From Shinisaurus crocodilurus (Eukaryota; Chordata; Lepidosauria; Squamata; Shinisauridae): a stretch of DNA of 64,000 bases. The notes under the pieces are model-generated. The model saw nothing but the letters and a program-made list of their open reading frames with translations, did not search any database and had not been told where the DNA came from. The stretch is taken from positions 207,416,255 to 207,480,254 of the forward strand of contig CM037880.1 of assembly GCA_021292165.1 (NCBI GenBank). Direction: 5' to 3'. Of the stretch, positions 1 through 10,644 are shown piece after piece. A program made the position numbers and the translations under genes. Within the stretch, counting starts at the first letter, position 1; every line of letters begins with the position of its first letter.

Positions 1-92
1 CAGCCTGTTCTGTTTTGTTCAAAGAAGCCTTGTTCTCTGATTGAGAGGGGCACAATGCCAACTCTTTCACCTTCTTTAACATAAGATCATCC

Positions 93-527
93 AATACTTT
101 TCCTCGCTCTACCAATTCCGAGTAGGTGATCACTTGTGACCAAGTAAGATTGTCTTCCAGGATAAAGTTACAAAAAGAAAATTATAAAAGGAGGAAATTC
201 TAAAAAATTGTGTAGACTCTAGCGATGGGTCCGTAAGTGACTGTGGAGGCCAATTCTAGATCCACACAGCCTCCCACAGTGAGGACACAGGTTACCAGAT
301 AGAAGATGGTCCTGTAAAAGTATTCGTTTGACATGCTTTTCACTTAGCACATTTCTCCCTTTCACCTTGCACTCAGGCTTCTTCAAAGTCCATGGAACCT
401 TTGTGAAAGGCCAACCTCCAGTTAGATCGTTTATGGGCCAGAGCTTCCCAGTTTTCGGTTTATATTGCATTTTTTAAGATTAGCCTTAAGAACATCTTTA
501 AATACTTTCCCTCGCTCTACCAATTCC
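93..527 (-). mobile_element. 5'-truncated non-LTR retrotransposon insertion with its target-site duplication
   Basis: The insert (about 120-500) is homologous to 55926-56335 and is flanked by a 27-bp direct repeat, 93-119 and 501-527, differing at one base. That is the signature of target-primed reverse transcription. The element lies on the minus strand: its 3' end is at about 121 and its 5' truncation is at about 500, where similarity to the copy near 56 kb also stops. Only the extreme C-terminus of ORF2 and the 3' UTR remain. The short length and nearly identical duplication suggest a fairly recent insertion. Confidence 0.85.
219..500 (-). pseudogene. C-terminal remnant of non-LTR retrotransposon ORF2 (zinc-finger tail)
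   Basis: Read on the minus strand, the remnant ends in a CCHH-type finger (C-P-H-C-G-R-L-C, then H-S-H-L-R-T-H-R) just before a stop at 219-221. Such a finger after the reverse transcriptase domain is common in several non-LTR retrotransposon lineages, where it is thought to bind nucleic acid. Small indels relative to the copy at 56040-56993 break the frame upstream, so this copy is non-functional. The clade cannot be fixed without a full RT domain. Confidence 0.7.
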
Positions 528-1970
528 AACCTACTGGCAGCAAGTGCATTTTTTTGCTGAGGCCATCTCTGTGGCCAAATTAACAACATATTCCTCCGAA
601 TTAGTCTCTTGTAATACACATCTATGATCTATACTCCAGTCTAAACTAAGGGCATGGGGAGATATGTGTTTGTGTTCATTACCAATTGCCTTATCCTTAA
701 GGAAGAAGAAATTGGTAATTTTCTTTTGTCTCCCTTCTCTTTCATGTTGATTATTTCCAGGTAGGGGAGAGATTCCTTGGTTCTTATAGCCCTGCCTAGT
801 AAGAACCATAGTAACAAACTAAGAAAAAACCTGGTCTAATCAAAGGCAAATAGATGTAATACAAGAGCAAACAATAATAGAACATCCCTACTATAAACAA
901 GAGGAATACAATTAAACAATGAGCACAACTGGGTGCAAAAGCTTCAATTCCATAACCCGACAGAACAGTTATTCCAAAGTCAGTTACTAAATTAATCACT
1001 TTAGACTATTGGGAGGGGGGGGTGAAAAAAATCACAATATGTTCCTTTGATGGACAGATAATTAATAACAGACAAAACATAACTACCTATAGCAAGCTCT
1101 CTAAGAAAGGGCTGGATATTGCAAAATTAGTTCTCAAGGTCTAGAATCATTAAGAAAAAAAGGGGGGGGAGAGAAAATAAAAATCAACAAATTATGGAGG
1201 GATTCAGCAATTCAGTTATTAGTCCTGCTACCAGACTAAGTTCAGAAGAGTCAGGCCAAACTGTGATAGGAACCAGTAGACGAAGCTAACAGTCTTCAAA
1301 CAAACATCTAATAATCTTTCTCCTTTCTTCCATTAAAGCATTCGAGCACCAGTTGAATCCTCCCCCTTAAATACAGACCTGGATTCAATGGATAAAACCC
1401 TCCTCAGGTCTAAAACAGGATTTCCTTATAAATTCAAAGAAGAAGAAGTTTGGTTATTGACTCTGAACTCTCAGCAGCTAGATCAAGTTGGGTCTCCAAG
1501 TTAAAGCAAAAGATTCCTTTCTCTCTGTTTTCTCTGTAAGTTCTTTCTTTGGAGTTCTCTCTTTCAGGCTGCTTCTTTCAGGGCTGTAAATCTCTTTCCC
1601 CAACTGAGTTGTTGCCTCCCTGTCCTCTCCCCATTCACGTATAGGGGTCCAACCCAGGCTTCTCAGAAGGCACCCCACAAATAAACCAAGGAATGCTGGC
1701 CCCTCCAGCTCACCAACTCTTCCCAGATGATCGACCCTTCAAACTTTCCGGAAGCATAAGTCAGATAACTTGTAGGCAATAATCAAAATGCTGAGAGATA
1801 GCAGGCAACACCCACACCAAAACCAAAACACTATTAAAATGTCCAGATAATTTAAAGTCTGGCTCACTGAGATTTGCCAGTTAAAACAAACTAAAATATA
1901 ACTCATTAAAATTAAACTAATTAAAAAGATAAAGTTAAAACAACGCTAAAAACAAATTGAGAGACAGGGG
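528..1970. other. Single-copy AT-rich DNA, nothing recognised
   Basis: No repeat family, RNA gene or plausible exon was recognised. Short G homopolymers occur near 1014-1022 and 1161-1168. Open frames here are short and have no protein-like motif. Confidence 0.4.
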
Positions 1971-1974
1971 CAGC

Positions 1975-2135
1975 AGCGGCCGTGACCATCGCCCCCACTG
2001 CCCCTTATTAGATGTGCTGTATGTTACTGTGTTCATATTGTTTATTGTATTTATTATTTTAATACTATTACCTTCCCTGGGATCTTGGTGACAGGTGGGA
2101 TATAAATAGAAATAAATAATTTTTAGATTATGTTT
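1975..2135 (+). repeat. L2/CR1-like LINE 3' tail
   Basis: The sequence has the usual 3' end of a reptilian L2-like LINE: a T-rich stretch, then CCCTGGGATCTTGGTGACAG, then GGTGGGATATAAAT and an A-rich tail. Only the last ~150 bp are present. Confidence 0.5.
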
Positions 2136-3155
2136 TAATTGAGGGAAATCTTGACACCATGTCAAGATTTGATGTATTTTTGGAATTTAGGATACAATGG
2201 TATAGAAAAGTAGTACGGTAGTTGCTTATCATATTGGTCCCCAAGGTGATGGGAGCACGTGTTTGATTGTATTTGATTTGTTTATGTTTATTTTTTAAAA
2301 ATTAAAATAAATAAATACATAAATAGAAATAATTAAATAAATAAACCATAGTATATTTTTTTATATACGACTAGATGTGTGTGTCTGATACATATAACCT
2401 CTGGCCTTTTAATAGGGAGTTATGAAGCTTGCTACTTCTCTCATGCAGGAATCATGCCGCAATGCACTGTATACAATGCTCTTTCAAAACAGCTTGGGGG
2501 GGGGGGATTAAGTAAAGGTTGTATTGATCAGGGAGGTATAGAACTCAGAGCTCTTTGATTTCCATTTCAAGCCTCAGTGCAAAGACTTCCTTATTAGCAG
2601 AGAGGATGTGAGACTGCTTCCCTGATCCAGTTTAGTGTTACACACGGTTAGGAAATTAGGCAAACTAGGCAGGGAGAAACAAGAAGTGACCCTCTGGGGT
2701 GCCATTTCTTCTGATTGGGATCACAGGCATTAGAGCAAGACTATATCGGCATGTTGATGTAATGAGAGGTAAGGTTCCAATCAGAGACTTGGCCAGCTAT
2801 GTTTGTGCATCTGCCTGCCTGCACCGCTCATTTCTAGATTAAATTCCAAGATGAAATGCTAAATACACCTGGACACCAAGTTCACGTCTGACTGCTTTAA
2901 GACTTTTAACATCAGTAATGCTTCTGGATTTTTATTTTTATTTTTTACTGTCTATCATCCCCAATTCAGCTAGAGCCAGATGCACGCTGAACCAGGTAAT
3001 CACATTCATACCTAAGCTGCATGAGGTATTATGTGCATGTTATCTCAAGTTGAAAAGACCCATATAGCCACAAGATAACTTGAGTGACTGACTGCAGGCA
3101 AAGTTTGTCTTCAGATTTTGTATTTGTATGTTGCTTAGTAGATTTTAGATGCTTT
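2136..3155. other. Single-copy DNA with an AAAT-rich tract
   Basis: An A/T-rich low-complexity patch lies at about 2285-2345 and a G10 run near 2497. Nothing else was recognised. Confidence 0.35.
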
Positions 3156-3582
3156 GGGATGCAATCCTATGGCCACTAAACAGAGTCTAGATGGCCATAG
3201 GAGAGGATGGATGAGTTCCAGCTCCAACCTCGCAGCACCCTCCCTCCACCCTTACAGCTGGCATGGAAAGAACCACGTCCGCTGTAGCTCCGAGGTCAGA
3301 AGACCGACCTCAGAGCCGGGTGTTTGTGGGAGTTCTGAGGGACAGGGAAGGGAGGAGAGAAGCTCTGCCAGCATATGGAGTATCCTGGAGGTGCCTCAGT
3401 CTCTCCTCCTCGCGCTCCAGGGCAAAAGACTGAAATGGCTGAAATCGGCCATCTCAGTCTTTTGCAGGGTGGGAGAACTGTGGAGGTGACCTTCGCCTCC
3501 ATGCTCCTCCTGCTCTCCATAGGATTGATGCCTGTAATCTTCTGAGTTTGGAGGGTTATGGGCAGCCACATTGGATTGCACC
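3156..3582 (+). mobile_element. Harbinger-like MITE, family with GCAATCC termini
   Basis: The ends are inverted: GGGATGCAATCCTATGG on the left, and TTGGATTGCACC on the right. Related copies are at 25315-25762 and 47768-48231 (inverted). Each is 430-460 bp, has a self-complementary inner part (near 3425-3470 here) and no open frame for a transposase. The copy at 25 kb has a TAA duplication on both sides, which points to the PIF/Harbinger superfamily. The target duplication of this copy is no longer clear. Confidence 0.65.
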
Positions 3583-3599
3583 AGTAGAAATGAAATAAC

Positions 3600-3652
3600 C
3601 AGTATAAATGAAATAAATAAATAAATAAATAGAAGAAGAAGAAGAAAATGAC
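3600..3652 (+). repeat. (AAAT)n/(GAA)n microsatellite
   Basis: A compound simple repeat: about five AAAT units followed by GAA units. Confidence 0.85.
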
Positions 3653-3704
3653 AACAGCAACTCTCAATAGCATTGATCATTTGTTCAGTGAAGGGGAGGG
3701 ACAG

Positions 3705-4104
3705 TAGGGATGGGCGACCTTCCCAGCAGTTGCATCACACGAGCCGAGTGCAAGTGCCAGCTAAGACGCTTGCCAGACTTCCAGGTCCCCGGTGCTACAT
3801 TGTTTATGTAGCAAACGGCCTAATTTGTGCAAATTATGGCCTAATTTGTGCAAATTATGGCCTAATTTGTGCAAATTATGGCCTAATTTGTGCGCAAATT
3901 ATGGCCTAATTTGTGCGCAAATTAGGCCATTTTCTACATAAACAATGTAGTGTCGGGAACCCGGAAGTCGCTTCCCCAGCTCGGCTCACAAGAATGCAAG
4001 TCAAGCTGGGGAAAAGGTAGGGCGAATGGAGCTCGGGCGGGTCAAGCCCGGCGAGTTCGCTGGACTTCCTTCCACCCCCCAATCAAGTTCCGTGCACATC
4101 CCTA
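3705..4104. mobile_element. Palindromic hAT-like element, TAGGGATG family (400 bp)
   Basis: It begins TAGGGATG and ends GTGCACATCCCTA. Homologues at 44165-44566, 46675-47080 and 61327-61793 have near-identical length (402, 406 and about 385 bp after removing an insert). The inner arms pair: 3795-3811 is the reverse complement of 3934-3950, and outer arms carry the CCAGGTCCCCGG and CGGGAACCCGG motifs. Related families in this window with the same TAG...CTA ends have 8-bp duplications, so hAT is the best assignment. No transposase is encoded. Confidence 0.75.
3817..3928. repeat. Tandem array of a self-complementary 21-23-bp unit at the centre of a hAT-like element
   Basis: Five units start at 3817, 3838, 3859, 3880 and 3903. 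The first three are 21 bp and the later ones carry GTGCGC in place of GTGC. Each unit is itself a dyad (AATTTGTGCAAATT). Sister elements at 44165 and 46675 have only one such centre, so the array expanded at this locus. Confidence 0.9.
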
Positions 4105-4520
4105 GGGGGGAGGCATGTAGACTGCATACATGAATATACCACTGCTGGATCTTGGACAGTAATGAAACAAACACAACAATGGTTATATGCTGCACATGCA
4201 TATAATGGTATTGGGGCAATATGTGAAACATATATAATACATTAAGTCAAAGATGTTCCACAAGACCCATTTATGCCAAGAAATGGGCTAGCTGGTATGT
4301 TACTGGAAAGTGCCATAAATCACTTTCCTTCATCAGCACTGTGACGTTATTACATTAATTGCAATGCATAGCAAATGTCATTGGCCAGAAGTCTAATATA
4401 GGTTGGCTTACCTTGCCACAACAGCTAAACAACACCCATCTCTTCACATTCGAAGAAGCACTTGTCTTCTGCTCTCCCTCACTTGCCCCAAAACCTCCTT
4501 ATTCCAAAACTGCAACTATA
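4105..4520. other. Single-copy DNA, nothing recognised
   Basis: No repeat, RNA gene or coding signal was recognised. Confidence 0.35.
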
Positions 4521-4990
4521 TATTATTATTATTTATTATTATTTATTCAATTTATATCCCGGCTATATACTATTACTCTAGGCGGAGTACAAAATCACAC
4601 AATCAATTAAACAAATAAGTACACAGTAAAAACATCTGTTAAACATAAAAACAGTATAAAAATTCTATAAAAATAATAAAATTCCATAGCAATATGATAG
4701 AATATTATAAAAGGAAGGCCTGCTGAAATAACAAAGTCTTCAGTGCCTGCTTAAAGTCATTCAAGATAAGTCAGCAGGCATATTTCAAGTGGCAGGCCAT
4801 TCCACAATTGAGGGGCAGCAAAAGAGAAGGACCTCCGACGAGTAGCTGCCAGTCTCACATTAGGCAGCTGCAGCAGATGGCCCTCTGAAGACCTTAAGTG
4901 GCGGGGTGGAAGATAGGGGAGGAGGTGCCTCCCTAGGGTACCTTGGACCTAGACCATGTAGGGCTTTAATGGTAAGAACCAGCACTTCAT
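4521..4990 (-). repeat. L2-like LINE 3' region
   Basis: The minus strand carries a typical reptilian L2-like 3' end: a TTTATT-rich terminus, an A-rich UTR, then a degraded C-terminal ORF region. The same layout is seen at 16606, 41640 and 58022. Stops break all frames. Confidence 0.6.
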
Positions 4991-5560
4991 GCTTTGCGCG
5001 GAAGCAAATAGAGTCTTCAACCTATGTCTTCATCTCCTGGGTCAAACAGAGGATATGGAGTAAACAGGTCTCTGCTAAAAGCATTCAAGGAGATGTACAA
5101 TGCACATAAAAAATCCCATCATAAAGCGATTAACAGCCAGTCTATAAAAGTCACTTGTAAAACAAAGGTTTCTTTTGGAAGCTTGGGATACCAAATTTTG
5201 TGGGTCCTTCCCACACAATCATTGCTCATTTGGGAGCTTAATGGAGCTCTAGGATACCAAGTGCTACCATGGCTGGTATGAGAAGAAGCTATAGCAAACA
5301 GAGATGCAGATGAAGTTCAAGGAGAGGGGCCTGAAATGCAATCTGCCCCACATGAAATGGGTTCGCTTTCCTCCTATCCATGCCTGTACTCACCTTTGCA
5401 AGCAAAAGCCCCCTGACTGACGGATGTATAAGAAATTCATCATAGTTCATTTTTGAGCAGAATTTATCCAGACCACACATCCCAGAACTGAACACAGACC
5501 CAACACAATCTTAGGTCAGAGTCCATACATTTATGAGCTTCAGATTCAATTTGTGGAAGA
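4991..5560. other. Single-copy DNA, nothing recognised
   Basis: No repeat family or coding signal was recognised. Confidence 0.3.
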
Positions 5561-5564
5561 AGAA

Positions 5565-5875
5565 GAAGAAAAAATGTGTTTGAAAATTACATACCTTTGA
5601 AACATGTGCATGAAAAACGCTTACTTTTGAAAAGTGTGAACAAATGTGCTTTAATCAATGTAATAAAATTTTGTACATTTCAAAAATGTGCACAATTTAT
5701 GTGTACATTTGGAAAAAATGCATACAAAAATATGCACAATCTTTTGTGCAAAAAGCAAAAAAAATGAGCAGAGCTCACAATCTGATATGGACATGAATGA
5801 GTTAGAATGAGCTTCAAGGTGGAATTTGGAGAACATAAATGAGCTCAAGTTCTGCTGATTCACACTTCCTTACTG
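5565..5875 (-). repeat. AT-rich repeat with TGCATTTTT sub-repeats
   Basis: Degenerate copies of a TGTGCATTTTT/TTTGAAAA motif run through the stretch. The right part (about 5715-5870) matches 47610-47765 in inverted orientation, including GTTCTCCAAATTCCACC. Similar AT-rich sub-repeats occur at 30000-30180, 48240-48460 and 61030-61300. They probably come from the inner part of a DNA transposon family, but no ends were found. Confidence 0.55.
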
Positions 5876-6231
5876 TAACCTCTGCAAGAGGTGGAGGAAA
5901 GCTCATGGGGCAGGCTGGCCTGCTCACTTCCTGAGTTTGAAATGATGCTACGGGGCAAAGAAAACTGCAAATCCCATTATCCCAGCTGGTAATTATGCTC
6001 CCCAGGAGGCCTACAAATCCCACCTGGGTTTTGCAAGCATTCCTGCTCATGGGTCTGGGGGTATTGAACAGGAATACTCAGGAAACCCAGAAGGTTTTCA
6101 AACTGGGCAGGGGAGCATTCACATATGACAATAGGAAAGCGGCTTCCATGCCACTGCAGTAGTATATGATGGGACCCTTTCTGTAGCAATCTTAGTGAGC
6201 ACCAGAAGGGGAAGGGAGAATTGCACATATT

Positions 6232-6588
6232 GGGCAGAATCCAATGGGCGCTCACACCCCCGCCGATTCCCTTCTGCAAGCGGTGGGTCCCGCTGATTCT
6301 GTTGCGTAAGTGGGACCCACCACTTATGCAAAGGAGATTTAGTGCTTCCTAGAGGAAGCCCCAAACACGCAGGAATACTCGTTTCCAGAAGGAGGCAGGT
6401 TGGCGGAGCTCCCTTACAGGAGCTCCACCAACCTGCCCTCCATCCAGAAATAAGTGTTTCTGCTAGTTTAGGGTTGCCCCAGAAGTGCTAAGTTGCTGTT
6501 GTGCAAGTGGTGGGACCCACTTGCACAATGGACTTGGCAGACTGTAAGAGAACTGGCAGGGGCTTAAGCACTCCGTTGGATTCTGCCC
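6232..6588. mobile_element. Fold-back MITE with GGGCAGAATCCAA termini
   Basis: The terminal inverted repeats are GGGCAGAATCCAATGG on the left and CCGTTGGATTCTGCCC on the right (15 of 16 pair). Smaller palindromes sit inside, including two around GTGGGACCCAC and one joining GGAGCTC arms at about 6394-6445. There is no coding capacity. The flanking trinucleotides, ATT and ACT, are not a clean target duplication. Confidence 0.75.
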
Positions 6589-6591
6589 ACT

Positions 6592-6970
6592 GTGTTATAT
6601 CAAGTAGGCCGCTCAACAAGATCTGCCCCGGACAGCCTTCTCCCTGTCCCATCAGCCAGAGAAACCAGGCTGGTGGGGACTAGGAGGAGGGCCTTTTCTG
6701 TGACAGCCTCCAATTTATGGAACTCTCTCCCCAGTGACCTCCGCCATGCCCCTTCCTTGATTAGCTTCCAACGTGCATTGAAAACGTGGCTTTTCAGAGG
6801 GGAATATGGGGTGGATTCGGATTTTTAAGTTTTGTACTGTTTTTAATTGTGTTTTACACTCTGTTCCCCCCTCCCTTGTATTTTATTGAACTGTACATCG
6901 CTCAGAGTGGCTGGATGACTGGGCAGATGGGCGATTCAAAAATATAATAGATAAATAAATAAATAAATAT
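6592..6970 (+). pseudogene. L2-like LINE ORF2 C-terminus and 3' tail
   Basis: A short open stretch on the plus strand ends with residues typical of L2/CR1-like ORF2 C-termini: R-R-A-F-S-V, then N-L-W-N-S-L-P-S-D-L-R, then L-K-T-W-L-F. A 3' UTR and an AAAT-rich tail follow. The fold-back MITE at 6232-6588 abuts its 5' end. It is truncated and non-functional. Confidence 0.75.
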
Positions 6971-7187
6971 CCAACACTGGCCATTTGCCAGAGGAACAGA
7001 AATCACTGGTGGAATGGATTTCCCCTTACCCTTGCAGCCCCCCTCTCACATGTCCCCAAATCTGCCCTGGAGGTTTGGGGGACCCTCTGGAGAAAATGTG
7101 GGAGGGGCATGAAGCACTGCAGTGGGTAGAAGAGGAAGGCTGAAATGTCACTGCATGAGCAGGCACTGGATTTAACCCAGTGAGCGG

Positions 7188-8172
7188 GTTCTCATGTCAC
7201 GTTAAACCACACTGCGAATAAGCCAGAGTTGGCTGGTTTTTCCACTGAACGACCCACAGTGCACCCAACAGATGATCAGGCTTAGCATGGGTTGTTTTTC
7301 CCCTCTCCTTCCCCCTCGGTTCCTCCAGCCAGCCCTGGCATATATCCCAGTATCCTTCGTGGCAGAACCCATCTTGTCTCCCTTCCCTGCTCTGATCGAT
7401 ACCCGTTTTTGTTCGCCACCATTTTGGATTTATTTTTTTTTCAGAACCTCTGAAAAGCACGATTGGGGTCAGGTTTTTTTCATCCCCTGAAAATTGCACA
7501 TCTTTTTAGTAATTTGGGGTTGGTGGGTTGGTGCGCACTTATGGCTATCTGATATGTGTAGTCTTGCCTGGTCAATCTCCTTGTCTTTTTCAGATGTCAA
7601 AGGGGGACAAGGCAAGACTGCATATAGGCTCCCCCCCCCACTTTTTGGAGCAGTTACTGCAGGCGTGCAAATTTCCCCTTCATTTCCTTCCCAGCCCTCA
7701 AATTGATGCAAATTTCCCCTTCATTTCCTTCCCAGACATTAAATTGCATATATTACTGCAGGTGTTTGTTTTTTTATTAAAAAAAACTGTCAGGTAACCA
7801 CAGCAGCAAGTGTTCTGAAAAGGAGCTGTGTAAAGGGGGGGGGGAGTTAATATCTCCCCTTTCTGGGGTACCTGGAGACTCAGGGAAGTGTAGAAAAGGT
7901 GGAGTGTACCGAGAACTGTCAGTTCAACATTGTTAAGGAGGAGATATTGTCACCACCCTCTTTTGGTGCACTTACTTTTGCCGCTTTTTGCCCTTTACTG
8001 GTGCTTTTGAATTGACAGTTAGGCACTTGGTCCCTGGCAACTGTGCACAAATTAGCCTATATGCAGTCTCACTTTGTCCTCCCTTTGACAGCTGAAACAG
8101 CAAAGAAAATTGACCAGGCAAAATTACCGATATCAGATAGCTGTAAGTGCACACTCGCACACCTGCAAAGGG

Positions 8173-8218
<46 letters not shown>

Positions 8219-8640
8219 TAAAATGCGCAACTTTCAGGGGCAGATTTTTTTAAAAAATAATTTGCGCTCTTTGAGGCTCTGAAAAATAAAACTAAAAAAG
8301 CAGAGGATCAAGTGATGGTCTTTCCAAAGTGCCATTTCAGCATTGATGGAAGGGCAGTCACTGGTGAGATTGCGAAAACAAGTGGCAGAGGGGGTTGCCA
8401 CTCTTTCCAAGCGGCTCTGTAACCCTTTTCAACAACCCACAATGAAGTCGCACAGCTGGGTTTGGACAACATGACAACCCATCTGGGGCAAAAACAACCC
8501 TAAAAAGCCATGGGTTCTTAGGATGGCTTGTTCATGAAAAATAAGCCACTCTGCAGAAACTGTGCCAGGTTCTGATAACACAACAACTCACCGTGGCTTG
8601 TTACCCATGGTGGTTTGTCATGTTTTGCAAACTAGGTCAC
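7188..8640. mobile_element. Large inverted-repeat (fold-back) DNA transposon derivative
   Basis: The arms 7425-7640 and 8048-8292 are inverted copies of each other with small indels; both carry CTATCTGATAT, TGCCTGGTCAAT and GACTGCATATAGGC. Similarity continues weakly outward to about 7188 and 8640. The left outer part (7190-7425) also matches 19290-19495 in inverted orientation, so this is a dispersed family. The spacer holds a 28-bp direct duplication (7668 and 7710). Superfamily unknown; no transposase seen. Confidence 0.7.
8174..8218 (+). repeat. (AC)n(AT)n microsatellite
   Basis: About 15 AC units run into an AT tract inside the right arm of the fold-back element. Confidence 0.95.
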
Positions 8641-9102
8641 TAGTTTCAAACAATGGGCAGATGAACAAAAATAGTATTCTCCAACTTTTGCACCATCACA
8701 TCCCATATTTGATGGTAGTTTCTTTTCTGGTTGCATATTACAAATCACAGAATCCTTATCCCAGTTAAGTAAGAAAAAGCAGCTTAGTTTGAGAGGTGCC
8801 AAAGTGTGATAACAACTAGCAAGAAAGTACTGAAATGAAGGTATCTGATAGCAATATTAAAGTTTACATTCCCTGACTTAGGGGTCATCTCTGTCAGATT
8901 TCATGTTCAGAACATTCATTATTATCACTATCCCTGATGTGGTAATTCAGATAAGTCATCAGCTCATAAGCTTTTGAAAGAGTTAGATTTTTCTGAGCCC
9001 ATGAATAGAGCTCTAACAGCAGTGAAAAGGGATGAAATGCAAAAGCCTTTTCCTGCATTTCTATCAGCCAATCTGGATATAAGCATAATGGACAGAAGAC
9101 CA

Positions 9103-9154
<52 letters not shown>

Positions 9155-9865
9155 GAAAGAAAAAGCCGTCACTTGCAAACTTTCAGATTTTGGCCTTTTC
9201 TGATTCCAGCTTTGCTTATGTTTATGAAAAAGAAAGAGGCATATTTGTGTTTGATTTTGATTTTTTAATAGCTGGGATATTTTCTGCTACTTTCCTAAAT
9301 TAATTATGGAATCTTGTTCATCAAGCTAGCAGGCAACATCCTATTTTCCCTTATTAACCAAAGTTAATAAACACTGAAACAATTCACCCATAATTAAACA
9401 TGATTTGATTTAATTGTTTTAGCTTTAATTTCTGGTGAATGATTGAGCAGTAGCAAGAGGTTGTCCTTTTAAAGGAATATTTTTTCTCTTGATGAAAAGT
9501 TTCTGATCTTGTTACCATCCAGACACTTTCACATTCCTGGTGATTAATATTAAGCCCTATTTTATAAAAAGCTTGAGACACTACAGGGTCCCTTGATTTA
9601 GTCATTTGTAACACAGATCTTAGAAGATTGAAAAAGGATCTTAAATGGCTTTGTCCTCATATTCACAAAATTAACTTCCAAATCAAAGTTGTTAGATACA
9701 GAAAATCAATAACAGGGGGAGATTTGCTTCTCCCCATGGGGATTGTACTGTGGGTTCCACGGGTATCAATGTCATTTGCCATGCAGTGGCAGAAATAGCA
9801 TGAGGAGGTCGGTGGGTGTTGGTAAAAATCTGAAGGGTAGATCTCCATCGAGCTGCCGTGCAAGC
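8641..9865. other. Single-copy DNA with one microsatellite
   Basis: Nothing was recognised except the AAT array at 9103-9154. Open frames across that array encode only poly-Asn or poly-Tyr and are not genes. Confidence 0.35.
9103..9154 (+). repeat. (AAT)17 microsatellite
   Basis: A perfect AAT trinucleotide tract of about 17 units. Confidence 0.97.
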
Positions 9866-9867
9866 CC

Positions 9868-9912
9868 ATACATGTTTACTCAGAAGTAAGTCTCAGTCCC
9901 ACTGTGTTCAAT
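9868..9912 (-). repeat. Fragment of a short dispersed MITE (TACTCAGAAGTAAGT family)
   Basis: The motifs TTTACTCAGAAGTAAGTC and CCCACTGTGTTCAATG belong to a short palindromic repeat. A fuller copy lies at 36840-36924 and another end at 63855-63890. Confidence 0.55.
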
Positions 9913-10500
9913 GCAGACAGTCACAGAACGGGGGGGGGGGGGGCTTTCTGAATGCAGATTATGGCGGGGGAACAAGGAGAAGGTGACAGTGGGGTGGGTG
10001 TGGTTAGGATACTTAGCGGCGGCACCGGAGAAAGGAGGGGCTCTGCGCGGGAGAAAAAAAGCAGAGTCCCCATTGAAAGATTGGAAATCGCTAAAGGGAC
10101 CTGTGGATTTGCCTGGAGGGAGGAATGCAGAGATGTGCTTCTTGACACTGGGTTTCTTCCATGCCGCCTTGACAGGTGGTGGCAAGGAACCATGTGCTCT
10201 GCGCTGGGGGGGGAGGGAAGGAGGATGAAGGACCGCCCAGCACGGTAGGGAGACCAATGGGGATGGGGCACGTGATGTCGTGGAGCATCAGTGGATCCTG
10301 GGATGGGTGGCCGTTTGCAAACGAGCATAGGATACATCGAGCAGGGGATGCCTCCGGGAGAGATCATGCCAGCTTTGCGAATGAGTATGACGGCAGTGTA
10401 AAGAAGTGATCATGTGCCGCTCAGGACCACTTCGTTGATGATGATCATAATAGATAGGCTGCCGTGTCGTGTGAATACATCCAGTGATACCATGAACTGA
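9913..10500. other. Unclassified GC-rich stretch
   Basis: It is richer in G+C than its surroundings, with a G14 run at about 9931 and G-runs near 10206. No terminal repeats, splice structure or recognisable protein were seen. It could be an old GC-rich transposon. Confidence 0.3.
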
Positions 10501-10600
10501 ATCTCTCCATTTTATCACCTTTTCTTTATTTTGCAGTACATTATTTCATGCATTTGCAAATTTTTACATCTTAAGAGCAACAACACAAAAAAACTAGTGC

Positions 10601-10644
<44 letters not shown>

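Noticed and set aside
8974..9303. Frame encoding a poly-Asn run
   Set aside because: It is produced by the (AAT)17 microsatellite.
9913..10500. GC-rich stretch as a first exon or promoter
   Set aside because: Open frames occur on both strands without a domain or splice sites, and no evidence beyond composition supports it.
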